Positions 10,967 to 21,324 of a stretch of 64,000 nucleotides of DNA are shown here, piece after piece. The stretch is from Branchipolynoe longqiensis (lineage: Eukaryota; Annelida; Polychaeta; Phyllodocida; Polynoidae), in assembly GCA_030323885.1 (NCBI GenBank), contig CM059187.1:89357121-89421120 (forward strand), read 5' to 3'. Position 1 is the first letter of the stretch. Each line of letters begins with the position of its first letter. The notes under the pieces are model-generated. The model saw only the letters and a list, made by a program, of their open reading frames with translations, did no database searches and was not told the origin of the DNA. A program made the position numbers and the translations under genes.

Positions 10967-11705
10967 CTAGGGATGGAGAGTGGAGATGTAAGAGCAGGGA
11001 TCACAGAATGTACACAGCGGCACCTCAGTCAGGTCACCTAGGGATGGAGAGTGGAGATGTAAGAGCAGGGATCACAGAATTTGCACAGCGGCACCTCAGT
11101 CAGGTCACCTAGGGATGGAGAGTGGAGATGTAAGAGCAGGGATCACAGAATGTGCACAGCGACACTTCAGTCAGGTCACCTAGGGATGGAGAGTGGAGAT
11201 GTAAGAGCAGGGATCACAGAATGTGCACAGCGGCACCTCAGTCAGGTCAGCTAGGGATGGAGAGTAGAGAGAGCAGGGATCATAGAATGTGCACAGCGGC
11301 ACCTCAGTCAGGTCACCTAGGGATGGAGAGTGGAGATGTAAGAGCAGGGATCACAGAATGTGCATAGTGGCACCTCAGTCAGGTCACCTAGGAATGGAGA
11401 GTGGAGATGTAAGAGCAGGAATCACAGCGGCACCTCAGTCAGGTCACCTAGGGATGGAGAGTGGAGATGTAAGAGCAGGGACCACAGAATGTGCACAGCG
11501 GCACCTCAGTCACGTCACCTAGGGATGGAGAGTAGAGAGAGCAGGGATCACAGAATGTGCACAGCGGCACCTCAGTCACGTCACCTAGGGATGGAGAGTA
11601 GAGAGAGCAGGGATCACAGAATGTGCACAGCGGCACCTCAGTCACATCACCTAGGGATGGAGAGTAGAGAGAGCAGGGATCACAGAATGTGCACAGTGGC
11701 ATTAG
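10935..11705. repeat. 66-71 bp tandem array, about 11 copies, carrying the exon 16 acceptor
   Basis: On the minus strand each unit has a pyrimidine-rich tract, CTCTCCATCCCTAG (a 3' splice site) and exon-like sequence encoding VTEVPLCTFCDP. The unit nearest 10966 is the real exon start. Three units are a 66-bp variant that keeps the reading frame; others are 71 bp. One shorter unit lies at about 11380-11432. Confidence 0.92.
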
Positions 11706-11709
11706 TATG

Positions 11710-12740
11710 AATTATTATTCTTGATTATTTGTTAAAAGAACTTCCCACATCTTTTATTTTCATACACACTGCCATTATAATAAAGTGGGCTTTGTGCGGG
11801 TTTTTGTTTTTTTTAAACAATTTAATAGGGATGTAGTTGATTTCAATTGAATGTCAAAAAGCACCAAACACTCACTGATTTAAGCAAAATAAAAAAGATG
11901 TGTGCGTACGTAAAAACATAAATTACATATAGAATATTAATGAATCGAAGCCAACAGCAGGTATTTTGGATATGGGTCGTTCTCAGAAGTTGTGTACCAA
12001 TACTGTGACATTAGTACCACAAAATCAAAATGCCATCAAAGTCTATATATACAAGCTACCTCAATGTGTATGTCCTTTTGCATCTGAACAATTGAAAATA
12101 AACATAGTCTGACATTTTTAAGTAGGTCAAATGATGCTCACATCCAATAAATAGCAGTATATCATGTAAATCAATCTGACTCCAAAATCAAATGTTTTCC
12201 ACACAAAGCTTGACATTTTTAGGACATTTCACATGCCACTTGCTTTATAAACAGTAGTAATAATAATTTGAAACCTCATTGCTATGGTTTTGTGTTATTT
12301 GTGATGATCAGAGAGAAAAACAGAAAAATATTAACAATGTAACAGTTCAAGTGGAATCAACAATTTTACACAAATGTTCGGCTCAAATTTCAATGTTTAG
12401 GGCTATTTCAGGATTGATCTTTTACTATACCATAACTGGGTCCATGGATAGAGTGTCAAATGGTGAAAATAGTTCCTCTACTGTATCTGTACTCAGTGTT
12501 TGATGCAGAGTTGTATAGTACTTGTAAGTGGAAATGAAATGTTACGATGTTAATGACTCCAGGAAAGGTAAACTATTTCATCATTTTTATATATTTTTTT
12601 TAGAAATAAATGTCTTCAACTTAATGAAGACATTGTATATCATAATTTGAAGTGAAATGTGCTGTTGTTCAGAGGTTTTCATTAAGTTTGTGACACTTTA
12701 TTTTCAATGCTGTTGACAATGTCACAAATTAGTGATGTAA
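11710..12740. other. AT-rich intron, nothing recognised
   Basis: STK11IP intron between the acceptor array and the Ngaro-like element. I see no exon, hairpin or known repeat family. Confidence 0.5.
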
Positions 12741-12747
12741 TTTTCTA

Positions 12748-12841
12748 ATTATTAGTACGCGACGGAAAACAGAAAGGCAACAAACATAGTATAATATATA
12801 GATGGATGAGTCATTCCTCTGGCTGGTACCTCTAAAGGCCC
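12748..12841. repeat. split direct repeat B2 of the Ngaro-like element
   Basis: Second 94-bp copy, identical to 13217-13310. It marks the 3' end of the element in minus-strand orientation. Confidence 0.93.
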
Positions 12842-12875
12842 CTCCGTTTAATCAAAAAGCAAATTTTCCTGCCGA

Positions 12876-13199
12876 ATGAATGCAGATACAGGGTCGCGCA
12901 GGCGCATGAAGCCCCGGAGCGCTACCGGAGCCGGCTCGGCGCTGCCCAGTAACATCAAGGCGGCGCCGAGCTGCACCAACACATCAAAGCAGCGCAGTGC
13001 TGCGCAAATACGCGCGGGCGCCCGAGGCCCCGGCGCGCTACCGGAGCCGGCTAGGCACAGCCCAGTAACATCACAGCAGCGCCGGGCTGCCCAAACACAT
13101 CAAAGCAGCGCAGTGCTGCACCAACACGTCGGCATCAACGGCCCACCGGACCGTTTCACCAACGAATAAACTAGCCTCAGCTTTTAATAATACTTGCGT
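12876..13199. repeat. GC-rich internal repeat in the A2 segment
   Basis: Two diverged tandem copies of a roughly 135-bp GC-rich unit (GCTACCGGAGCCGGCT and ACATCAAAGCAGCGCAGTGC each occur twice). An open plus-strand frame of 97 codons crosses it; I do not regard that frame as a gene. Confidence 0.75.
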
Positions 13200-13216
13200 A
13201 ACATGTTACACTCCAC

Positions 13217-13310
13217 ATTATTAGTACGCGACGGAAAACAGAAAGGCAACAAACATAGTATAATATATAGATGGATGAGTCATTCCTCTGGCTGGTACCT
13301 CTAAAGGCCC
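13217..13310. repeat. split direct repeat B1 of the Ngaro-like element
   Basis: 94 bp starting ATTATTAGTACGCGACGG and ending ACCTCTAAAGGCCC; identical to 12748-12841. Confidence 0.93.
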
Positions 13311-13328
13311 AAACCCACCAAAACCCAG

Positions 13329-14281
13329 CTAGCGAATATCTACCGCTGCCAATAACGCGGCCACTCTAAGGTCCCTTGCTAATCTCTCCTGAAGAGGCGC
13401 CTTCAGGTACTCAAATACTGCATCTGATTTCCAGTCACCTCTTTCTTTTATTTCAAGGATCGACGCACCGCATAGTCGTAGGAAGGTGGCTCCCCCTCTC
13501 CTTAGGCTGTGCGTAGAGAATTCTGACGGGTTCATGCCTGCCCGCGTGCATAAGAGCCTTATAGATGATAAGTAGAAGGAGTATGGCATCGATACCGATG
13601 TAGCCCCCCTGGGTAGCCTAAATGCGTGCGCGTCCCCACCGGCTGTCATGTCCCGGAAGTGTCTCCGTACCCAGTGCATGGCGCATAACCCCTCCTCGGC
13701 TACCGGTATCAGGTGTACCCGTTCCTTGTACTGTATTGTCTTCGACTTTCTTATTCTCACCATCATGCCCCACTCATAAAAAATGAAATTTGCTCTTGTT
13801 AGTGCTGCGTTAGACTCGGATACGTGACATTTTCGTAGGAGTGCCCTAAAAGAGACTAGCATGGCCGCCCTCACAGCTACATGACCCCTGGTGTCTAACA
13901 TTACATTAAATATTGACCTTAGATTATTTGGGAGTAGCGGGGCAGCTTGCTTTGGCATATCACCTAGGGTCCTACGAATTACCGCCAAGCACTTTTTCAA
14001 CCTGTGGCTTGGGTAGTCGATCGGACTCATGCCTCGGTCCTTCAGATGGTTGCTTAGCGCGCTAAGGTACTGCCTAACTGAGTTGTAGCACATGCGCCTC
14101 GCAAGAAAGGAGACGTACAGACATGCTTGAGATGAAGAACAAGGATATGGTGATAACTGTTCGAGAAATATTTCACAAAATTCAAGGTATGCCTTAATTT
14201 GTACAGATCTAGTAATCTTCGTCGATTGCGCTTGGTGAGCCTCTTCGTATTGAGCACACTCCCGGTGTAAGCGTTCCCAGT
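13329..14281 (-). CDS. tyrosine recombinase of the Ngaro-like element
   Basis: Open from an intron-like acceptor TTAATTCCAG|AC at 14281 to the stop. It starts DWERLHRECAQYEEAHQAQ, has an N-terminal core-binding region, and then the catalytic part with the Arg region (SFRALLRKCHVSESN), THSLRRGGATF (the H-x-x-R box) and GDWKSDAVFEYL (Trp in place of the second His; nucleophile Tyr). It would cut and rejoin DNA to integrate the circular copy. It appears uninterrupted. Confidence 0.88.
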
Positions 14282-14287
14282 CTGGAA

Positions 14288-14860
14288 TTAACAGAAAAAG
14301 AGTTCATGGCAGCACATTGTTTTCCCGACGTCTGCATCTCGTATGCGCGCAATGTTTTTGTATGCTTCCAACCTGCTTAGGCTGTCACAGATGATATTGT
14401 TTCGGGTGTTTATGTAAACTGCTTGCACATCGAAGTTGTGTTTGATCGATAACCAGAATATCAGTCTTAACCAGGTCATCGTGGTTTTGTTTTTACTTCT
14501 ACCTGTATTGAGAGCCGCTCTTACCTGTGTGTTGTCGGTCACAAATACCACAGTTCTGTTTTCCCATAGATGGCCCCACCTACGCACCCCTGCCAGGATA
14601 GGCCATAACTCTAACACGTTAATGTTATCTGTCTTGCAGCCCCCATCTTTCGCGTCAGTGTAGTGGTGTCCTAGCCACTTTTCTAACTCCCTTGCATTAG
14701 TTAATTTGAAAGCACCCGCTAGCCAGTCCTCACCGTGTGTGGCCCCGAACCCTGAGAGTGACGCGTCACTGTACACCGAGATGCACGGTTCCATTGATTT
14801 GATTATCTTGGCCTTCCCATTGAAGGTGCTGGCACAGTCCACCCACCACTTTAAGTCCAA
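14288..14860 (-). CDS. RNase H domain of the Ngaro-like element
   Basis: About 190 codons. All four acidic catalytic positions can be seen: SDASLSGFGA, NVLELWPILAG, VTDNTQVRAAL and CDSLSR. It follows the reverse-transcriptase remnant but in a different frame, so a 1-nt frameshift near 14880-14890 separates them (natural reading RARLNEEFRLDLKWW across the join). Confidence 0.85.
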   Translation of the reverse strand: MDLKWWVDCASTFNGKAKIIKSMEPCISVYSDASLSGFGATHGEDWLAGAFKLTNARELEKWLGHHYTDAKDGGCKTDNINVLELWPILAGVRRWGHLWENRTVVFVTDNTQVRAALNTGRSKNKTTMTWLRLIFWLSIKHNFDVQAVYINTRNNIICDSLSRLEAYKNIARIRDADVGKTMCCHELFFC

Positions 14861-14870
14861 CCTGAACTCC

Positions 14871-15092
14871 TCATTGAGCCGTGCCCGGTGTGCTTTTAGT
14901 CACGGATGCTACCAAATCATAGACACGACGTGAAAAGGTTCGACCCCCGTGGATGACCTTACAACAGTGAGCGAGCACTCCCGCTAGGCTCTCCAGCTCC
15001 TTCTTAGAAGCCTTCCGTCTGCGTAGGAAACTGTTAAGGATTATGAGTAACTTTTCTAATTTATCCAATGGTAGTCTTAATTCCATAACCAC
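14871..15092 (-). pseudogene. reverse transcriptase C-terminal remnant
   Basis: Only the last ~70 residues before RNase H remain (ELRLPLDKLEKLLIILNSF, ELESLAGVLAHCCKVIHGGR). The fingers and palm with the catalytic YxDD motif are absent: the sequence passes straight from the gag-like ORF to this piece, which indicates an internal deletion of several hundred codons. The element cannot be autonomous. Confidence 0.82.
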
Positions 15093-15097
15093 CGAGT

Positions 15098-15779
15098 CTA
15101 CGTCGATTTCAACTTCTTGATACCAGGGTTAGCCCGAACGACCTCGTCCAAGCGAGGCGTAGGCACGTGAGGAAGGCGTCGGGGGGGTGGAGGAGACGGC
15201 GACACAGGAGGCAGCGAGCGAGGAGCCCTACGGGGCCTCCGACGAGGAGAGGAATGGAGTGGAGTAACCGGAGACAGCAGAGGCGGGGAGGGAGACCGGC
15301 GCCGAGACCGGGGCCGCCTCCCCGAAGACGGGAATGGGCGCGGCAGCGACCCATGTGAGGAGGGCGCAGGTGATATTGACGGTCGTGACTTCGTCTCTTC
15401 AAGCGCAGCCTTAAGTTTTCTATTTTCCTTCCGTAGATGTTTAATCACATCCAGCTCAGACTCAGAGCTAGAGGAGGACCGAGAGGACGGAATTCTCGCC
15501 CTATTAGAGGTGGAAGAGTCGTCAGAGTCACGAAAGCTTGCAGGGTCACATGACAGTCGAGCCTGTCTGTCCGGCTGTTGACGCTGTGCAAGCGGCGGCC
15601 GGCCTCGCTTCCTTACCAGCAGCACAATCACAGACCGGAGTGCTTAGGCGAAATCGAAGTAGACAGCTCAGAGGCGGGTAGCAAAGTGAGAGTGAGACGG
15701 AAAAGAGTGTACGAGGAAAGCTAAGAATAGACCTGCCTCGTGGGCAAATTACCCATGTTAGCCTCGGGCCAACATGCAC
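15098..15779 (-). pseudogene. gag-like basic ORF of the Ngaro-like element
   Basis: Two overlapping frames encode an Arg/Ser/Pro-rich protein (SSRSSSSSESELDVIKHLRK, then a Leu-containing helix and a Pro-rich tail). No zinc knuckle is seen. The function is inferred from its position. It runs into the deletion junction near 15098. Confidence 0.6.
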
Positions 15780-16029
15780 AACATGTTACACTCCACTTTA
15801 TTTAGCTACATTCATCCCAATAAGATACATAATACACAATATTAAAATTTAGTTTTGATCTAAAATATCTCCCACATTATTGGGCTAAATGATGAAATCT
15901 AAATATTGACACTCCAATAATGGGTTTCTTTGAAATATGCATTTCAAGTAGACTACCTCAAGTGGTACAGTTTCTGAGAATGACCCATATATCAATTACT
16001 AAACAATTAACAACATGCGCTAAAGTTAC

Positions 16030-16280
16030 CATTGCATAGTCCGAAGGCTTTTCAATCTTTGCTTTATTATTTTTATAAATATATTTGATTGACCATGATA
16101 ACCTACTAATCATTACTCTGAAGTAACTTTAATGAAAAGTGGCAAACTTTGGAGAAATTTGAACTGAAAGAACCCAAAATAATTTTGACAAGCTTTGCCA
16201 AACCTGTAGCTATGACATAGATTCTCATCTTGCGATGGCCATGTGATGTAAGCTAACATACTAATCATAATGTAGATGGC
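16030..16280. mobile_element. TTAA-type MITE, fragment
   Basis: Shares AAAGTTACCATTGCATAGTCCGA-type ends (shortened here) and the internal AACTTTTGAGATA-like body with the other copies. Both ends are degenerate. Confidence 0.5.
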
Positions 16281-16399
16281 CTCCTGGAACTTGATTAAGC
16301 TACACATAGTACTTAGAATGGGGGAAAGACTAATGAGGTCACGAGATTGACCTATTTGGTTTGTGGCCTCCCTGCTTAATGGCTTACTAAAAGTACGTG

Positions 16400-16870
16400 T
16401 CCATCATCATCATCATGCTGTCAGTCGCGATGCGACAAAGACTGCTTTCATTACTTGACTGCCACTCTAAATTTAGTTCTCTGCTGTGAGAGTGATGTCC
16501 ATGATTCGGTCTTAATGTCTCACAGCTTCACGTTTTCTTGATCATTTCATGAAAGCTGCCTGCAAATGTGTTGAAGTGCTGCTGGCTTTTGCAAGTTACC
16601 AGCGGCACTCTCTCCGGGAGCAAATAGAGGTTTCACACTGGCAAGAACATGTCCAGACAAGCGCAAAACTATTTGTCCCTGCAGTGGCTGGTCGGGAGAT
16701 GTTGGGAGTTCCATACATCAACTGCCCTTGATGCTGCCACAGTGACATGGTTTTCTGTTTAGGGTTTGCTCCCTTAGCCTTCGGTTCTGTCAAGAACCCG
16801 TACTACAAGGCAGTGGTTTACAACTCTGCAGGGCAGGGGCGTCAAACTCCCTGAGGTATTGCAATACCTG
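16400..16870 (+). other. unrecognised moderately open segment
   Basis: A 60-codon frame (16549-16731) reads QRHSLREQIEVSHWQEHVQT. It is not similar to any STK11IP block and I recognise no domain. Probably an old repeat; listed because it is less AT-rich than its surroundings. Confidence 0.3.
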
Positions 16871-17052
16871 CATACCATTACTTGTCCAAATGTGTCATAA
16901 ATTCACAGATTATTCTTTCTATGCATCATCTTTCTATGCAAATCATCAGTTAATAGATCATCATTTAAGTTGAAGATATATGATCAAGTAAGTATTTTAG
17001 ATTTGACAAAAATATGCTGCATTGGGTCTTGCACCCTTGAGCAGCCAGTTAC

Positions 17053-17161
17053 CTTGTTGCAAACCGGTAGTGTACACCTCTGACGTCACCGGCGCGAAAC
17101 CCTGCCTGCGGATGGTTCTAGAACACTGCTGTTTGTTGAACTCCCGAGAGCACTTCAGACA
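17053..17161 (-). CDS. STK11IP: STK11IP exon 15 (first half of the zinc ribbon)
   Basis: Acceptor AATTGTTTCAG|TGT, donor CAACAAG|GTAACT; 36 codons + 1 nt. It starts with CLKCSREFNKQQ, matching human CLRCGHEFKPEE. This supplies the first C-x2-C pair. The second pair is on exon 16, after a 6-kb intron that holds the Ngaro-like element. Confidence 0.9.
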
Positions 17162-17571
17162 CTGAAACAATTGGTCTCATATCACTCACTGAACAAAACT
17201 GCACACGCCATTATTCTACAGGAGGGCACTATGGCACCAACTTTCCATAGTGCAGGATAATAACTGAAATGACAAAGAAAAGATCAGAAAACCTCCGAAA
17301 ATCGAAAAATTGTCTTCCCTGAAATTCATAACCCTAAATTAATAATACTAATTCACTTCATTTGGAAAGACAAAACGGAAGAGGAAGTTGATATAAAGAT
17401 TTACTTAAAATGTAATCATAACCTCCAGGTAGATTGAGGTGAACGAGGGAAAGTGGGTGGCAGAGAGCTGAGCTAGGTCAGGTAGTGACCTGGTGAGCAG
17501 GTCATGAGCAAGTCCGAGTAGCAGGAGGAGGCAGGAGTCAGGCAGGGTACGGATCAGCGCTCACCCCCCAG

Positions 17572-17882
17572 TTAAAGTTGCATAGTCCGATGGTTTTGAA
17601 TTCTGTATTTTTTCTGAGATAAATATATTAGATCCATCACTAGTATCTACTTTACATTAGTTCAGTCACTTTTATTTTAAATGGTAAACTTTTGAGATAG
17701 TTTGAGTGCAAACATGGAAAATTAGTTTTGGCCCAAAACTCTGACACCATAGACTTCTGCAGTAATAGGTTCTGTTAAATTGACTCAGTATTGCCTTCTA
17801 CGCAGAAACAAATGCTTAAGTGCATCAGTATCTAAGTTAGATATGTAAAATCAAATCTAAATAATTTGTTCGGTTTTGAAAA
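17572..17882. mobile_element. TTAA-type MITE
   Basis: Begins TTAAAGTTGCATAGTCCGATG. The body carries GACACCATAGACTTCTGCAG and CAGTATTGCCTTCTACGCAG as in other copies. The right end is truncated near exon 14. Confidence 0.7.
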
Positions 17883-17906
17883 GGCCAAGACTGATAAACT
17901 CCTTAC

Positions 17907-17978
17907 CTGCATCTGGTCACGCATGGTTGCATCAGCTTGGTTCGCGTCCACAATCGGCTGCAACAGCTCTTGGAGTGC
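17907..17978 (-). CDS. STK11IP: STK11IP exon 14
   Basis: Acceptor TTTTCTTCAG|GCA, donor ATGCAG|GTAAGG; 24 codons, phase 0/0. Encodes ALQELLQPIVDANQADATM, matching human AVQELLAVLTPVTNVAREQL. This is the end of the first PH-like unit. Confidence 0.9.
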
Positions 17979-18432
17979 CTGAAGAAAATAAATACATTAG
18001 ACACTATATTTTTTACACACTGAGGGTGCTTTACAGAATTTTGATAATATTTAAATTGGCAAAGTGTCACATTTTGACATTTTAGATATGGATGGAAAGA
18101 TAAAAGATTCCACTCAGTATTGCAGTAGCCTGAATAAGAACAATCCTATATAAAAGCTGACGAAAATTATCTACATGCTGGGTAAATGAAATGAGCAGAT
18201 AAATACTTTTGATTTGAAAAATATAATAAACATGTAGTTTAATGCACTTTAAAAGTCAAATCGACGGCATTCTATGGTCACCATCTTGTCTTTTTGCATT
18301 CTCTCCCATTTCACCAACTCTGTGCTCGGATTTAAGCAGGGTTGTAATTCGCCCCTACTGTGGATAGGGATGAATGTTTTTATCAAACTAATTCATACAG
18401 AACCTACCACGAAAGTCACTCCCTTACACATA

Positions 18433-18778
18433 CCGAACGCGGTGGCCGAATCGGTAGAGCGCGTGCCTCGTGTGTTGGGAGCGGGAGTTTGGTTCCCGAC
18501 TGAGTCAAACCAATGACTTATAAAATTGATACTTGTCACTTCCTAGCCTGGTGCTCAGCATTAATAGGATAGGGCAAGGACTGGTTAGCTGTGTCAGGAT
18601 AATGCGACTCAGTGTGATATTGAGTCATGGTGCCAGAGGCCTGATTTCCCAGAGGGGCAGCACTATAAAGTCACCATGAGTGTACACTGTCACAAGTCGG
18701 TACCCATCCTAATATGACTGTAGGTGTTGCAAGAACATAAAACTCCAACAACCAACCAACCAACCAACCCTAACACTT
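18433..18778 (+). mobile_element. SINE family A, ending 15 bp from the exon 13 donor region
   Basis: Full-length copy opposite to the gene: head GCGGTGGCCGAATCGGTAGA, tail (CAAC)n at 18748-18770. The tail is part of the 60-bp unit duplicated at 18739-18858, so the duplication came after the insertion. Confidence 0.85.
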
Positions 18779-18858
18779 ACCTCTGCACTGTCCACGTCAA
18801 AACTCCAACAACCAACCAACCAACCAACCCTAACACTTACCTCTGCACTGTCCACGTC
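18739..18858. repeat. exact 2 x 60-bp tandem duplication spanning a splice donor
   Basis: 18739-18798 and 18799-18858 are identical. Each holds the SINE (CAAC)n tail, 9 bp of intron, the GTAAGT donor and 18 nt of exon 13. Confidence 0.96.
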
Positions 18859-18955
18859 CTCTATCATATACCGCCTCACTCTCTTGTCCTTTCTAATATG
18901 GTCGAAAGTTAATTTTAGAAGTCTCCTCTCGGGGCATTCCGTCACAGCGACCATT
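18841..18955 (-). CDS. STK11IP: STK11IP exon 13, with duplicated donor
   Basis: Acceptor ATTTGCCCAG|A, donor GCAGAG|GTAAGT; 1 nt + 38 codons, ends in phase 0. Encodes CPERRLLKLTFDHIRKDKRV and RRYMIEDVDSAE, matching human PILSLRFSYICPDRQLRRYLVLE. The donor and 18 nt of exon are repeated exactly at 18781-18798. Use of the second donor would add 20 codons with no stop. Confidence 0.9.
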
Positions 18956-19888
18956 CTGGGCAAATGTGATATATAAGCATTATAAAAGCATAATTAATCA
19001 GAAGCTTTCACTCCTTATTATATTCTAAGTCATCTACTGTACTGATCTATTAATTGTTCATCGACTATGCAACCGGGCCGATTGTGTCGCCTCCTGTCTG
19101 CAAATGCGGTAACTTGTCTGGCTACGCTCAGTCACTGTACCCGTGATATATAATATTCATTAAGCCTGCAATCCGATGAAAGCATCAAATATTTAAAACA
19201 AAAACACTGATCTAGATTTGATTCTGCACATCCAAATTAGATACTGGTGCACTTATTAAGCATTTGTTGCTGCATAAAAGGGTATCGTAAGGCAATTTAA
19301 TAGAACCTGTTACTGCTGAAGCCTGTGTCAGGATTTGGAAGTGTTTGCCAAAATTAATTTAGCATATTTTCACTTCAAATATCTCCAAAGTTAGCGATTT
19401 ATAATAAAGGGATAGTAGATTATGATCAACCCAATGGATCTGAGCCTGTCGCAAAATGTGATAACTCTTTTTTTTTTGTCCATTGTAACGATTGACAAAA
19501 AACAGCACAGAAACGGTTACACTGAAAATACAAGGACATTTGCTTCAAATCAATATGTATTCTATTAGGATCATGAAACACCATGTAAAAAACAAATCAG
19601 TTTATCCTGAGCAAATGCATAAGCAGATAGTATGTTGATCATTACAATGGACAAGTTTTGTCAGATATTGCTTAGCACCTTTTGAGACAGTCTCATTTAT
19701 CTCAAATAAATGGCAAAAACTCAAAACTACCAAATACCCCCTACCTCCACACAGGGAATGTTAGAAATCTGCTGAAGTCATTTAATGAAATTTTTGTCGC
19801 CCCAAAATGGGATTGAGAGTCAGGAATGTGTCGGTAGGTGTACCGAGAATCTACAGACTCTGGAATGTGCATCTACCTCGACTACGGG

Positions 19889-20216
19889 GCCAGGCGGGTT
19901 GGCCGAATCGGTAGAGCGCGGGCCTTGCATGCAGCAGATCGAGAGTTTGGTTTCCAGTCGACTCAAAGCAATGACTAATAAAATTGATACTTGTCGCTTT
20001 CTAGCCTGGCACTGGGCATTAAAAGAATAGGGCAAGGACTGGTTAGCTCAGTGTCAGGATACTGTGAGATATCGTGTCATGGTGTCGGTGGCCTGATTTC
20101 CCAGTGGGGCTGTACTATAAAGTCGCAATAAGAGCGCATTGTCACAAGTCGGTACCCTTCCTGATATGACCTTAGATGTTGCCAGGACGTAAAACTCCCA
20201 ACAACCAACCAACCAA
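19889..20216 (+). mobile_element. SINE family A
   Basis: Head GTTGGCCGAATCGGTAGAGC, tail CAACAACCAACCAACC at about 20199-20216. It ends 61 bp from STK11IP exon 12. Confidence 0.83.
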
Positions 20217-20276
20217 CTCTGCCAGTCCCTAAGGCATCAAAACCCATATCTGCATCACGGCTCACCGAACCCTCAC

Positions 20277-20460
20277 CTGTCGTCCCCTGTGTCGGTGGGC
20301 AGGACGACCATGTTGGCACTCTGCAGGCAGTGCAGGTCCAGTGCCTCGATGACGTCACCGTTGATGTCCTTCTCCAGCAGGTAGCGGTGCGTGACGCACA
20401 CCAAGTGGTCCATGTCCTCGTCAGACAGGAGGGTCACGATGAACGGCTCCGACTCGGGAC
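20277..20460 (-). CDS. STK11IP: STK11IP exon 12
   Basis: Acceptor CTGGCCCTCAG|GT, donor GACAG|GTGAGG; 2 nt + 60 codons + 2 nt. Encodes ESEPFIVTLLSDEDMDHLVC and then THRYLLEKDI, which aligns with the human PH-like segment around FLRVTSAHLFEVEL. A SINE tail lies 61 bp into the downstream intron. Confidence 0.9.
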
Positions 20461-20539
20461 CTGAGGGCCAGGACAGACACTAGGACAGGGCAGCTTGTAA
20501 CGTGTTGATTGCCAGGAACTCACACTAGCAGGGTCCGTA

Positions 20540-20810
20540 CACATGTGAAGATATGGAATTCAAGGCTTTTCAAGGCCGTTTTTGATAAGAATTCAAGACT
20601 ATTTTCATTTGGATTTCAGGGGAAAAAAACAACAACAGCAAATGGCGATTTCAGACTAATTTAGATCAGAGGGGACAGTTTAATGGAATTCAAGGCTCTT
20701 CAAGACTAATTACCCAAAATAGCTTAAATTCAAGGCTTTTCAATGCCTTGAATTAGGGTAAATGAAGTTCAAGACTTTTTTCAAGAGTTAACAGGCTCCG
20801 TACGGACCCT
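20540..20810. repeat. diverged AATTCAAGGCTTTTCAAG repeats
   Basis: Several imperfect copies of GGAATTCAAGGCTTTTCAAG. The same motif recurs at about 27140-27320. Intronic. Confidence 0.6.
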
Positions 20811-21324
20811 TGGTATACACAACCCTCTGTAATACATTGGACGTGTTCGACTGGCCATTCACATTCATATTTGCATAGAATATTCACTCCCAAACAACAG
20901 AAGGGGTGAACGATGACTATGGCTAAATGACTATGACTATGCTAAGTTTTAACTTCTGCCTTTATTTAATTTAATTTAAGCATTAAACTTATTTTTATTG
21001 TTAAAGGGATCCGGTATAGGCTGCTGAGACTAGAACTGTACTTCGACAAATGCTCTCCAAGCACACCTTTTCAGTTTGTGTAACTGAATATGGGGATGGA
21101 GAGTGCCACAATGGCAAGTGTGCAAGTGTAACCTAAAGGGGTTCCCCAGTGTTCCCCAGTCTGTGGGAAACCATATTGGGGAACCATATTAGGTCATATG
21201 ATGAGGGAATCCCTACCCGTGACATGATCCATACATTACATTCAGAGTTAGTTTATCGTCTCAGTGGACTATACCGGTTGACTTTAATTTACACGAGACC
21301 TCACACATTATGAATTACGCATAC

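Larger units (their letters stand above)
12748..15796 (-). mobile_element. Ngaro/DIRS-like tyrosine-recombinase retrotransposon, decayed
   Basis: Read on the minus strand: a 17-bp start motif A1 (15780-15796), a basic gag-like ORF, a remnant of reverse transcriptase, RNase H, tyrosine recombinase, then B1 (13217-13310), A2 (13200-13216 plus the following GC-rich segment) and B2 (12748-12841). B1 and B2 are identical over 94 bp. The A1-ORFs-B1-A2-B2 order is the split direct repeat design known from Ngaro and PAT elements. No integrase or protease of LTR elements is seen. It lies in an STK11IP intron in the sense orientation. Confidence 0.85.
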
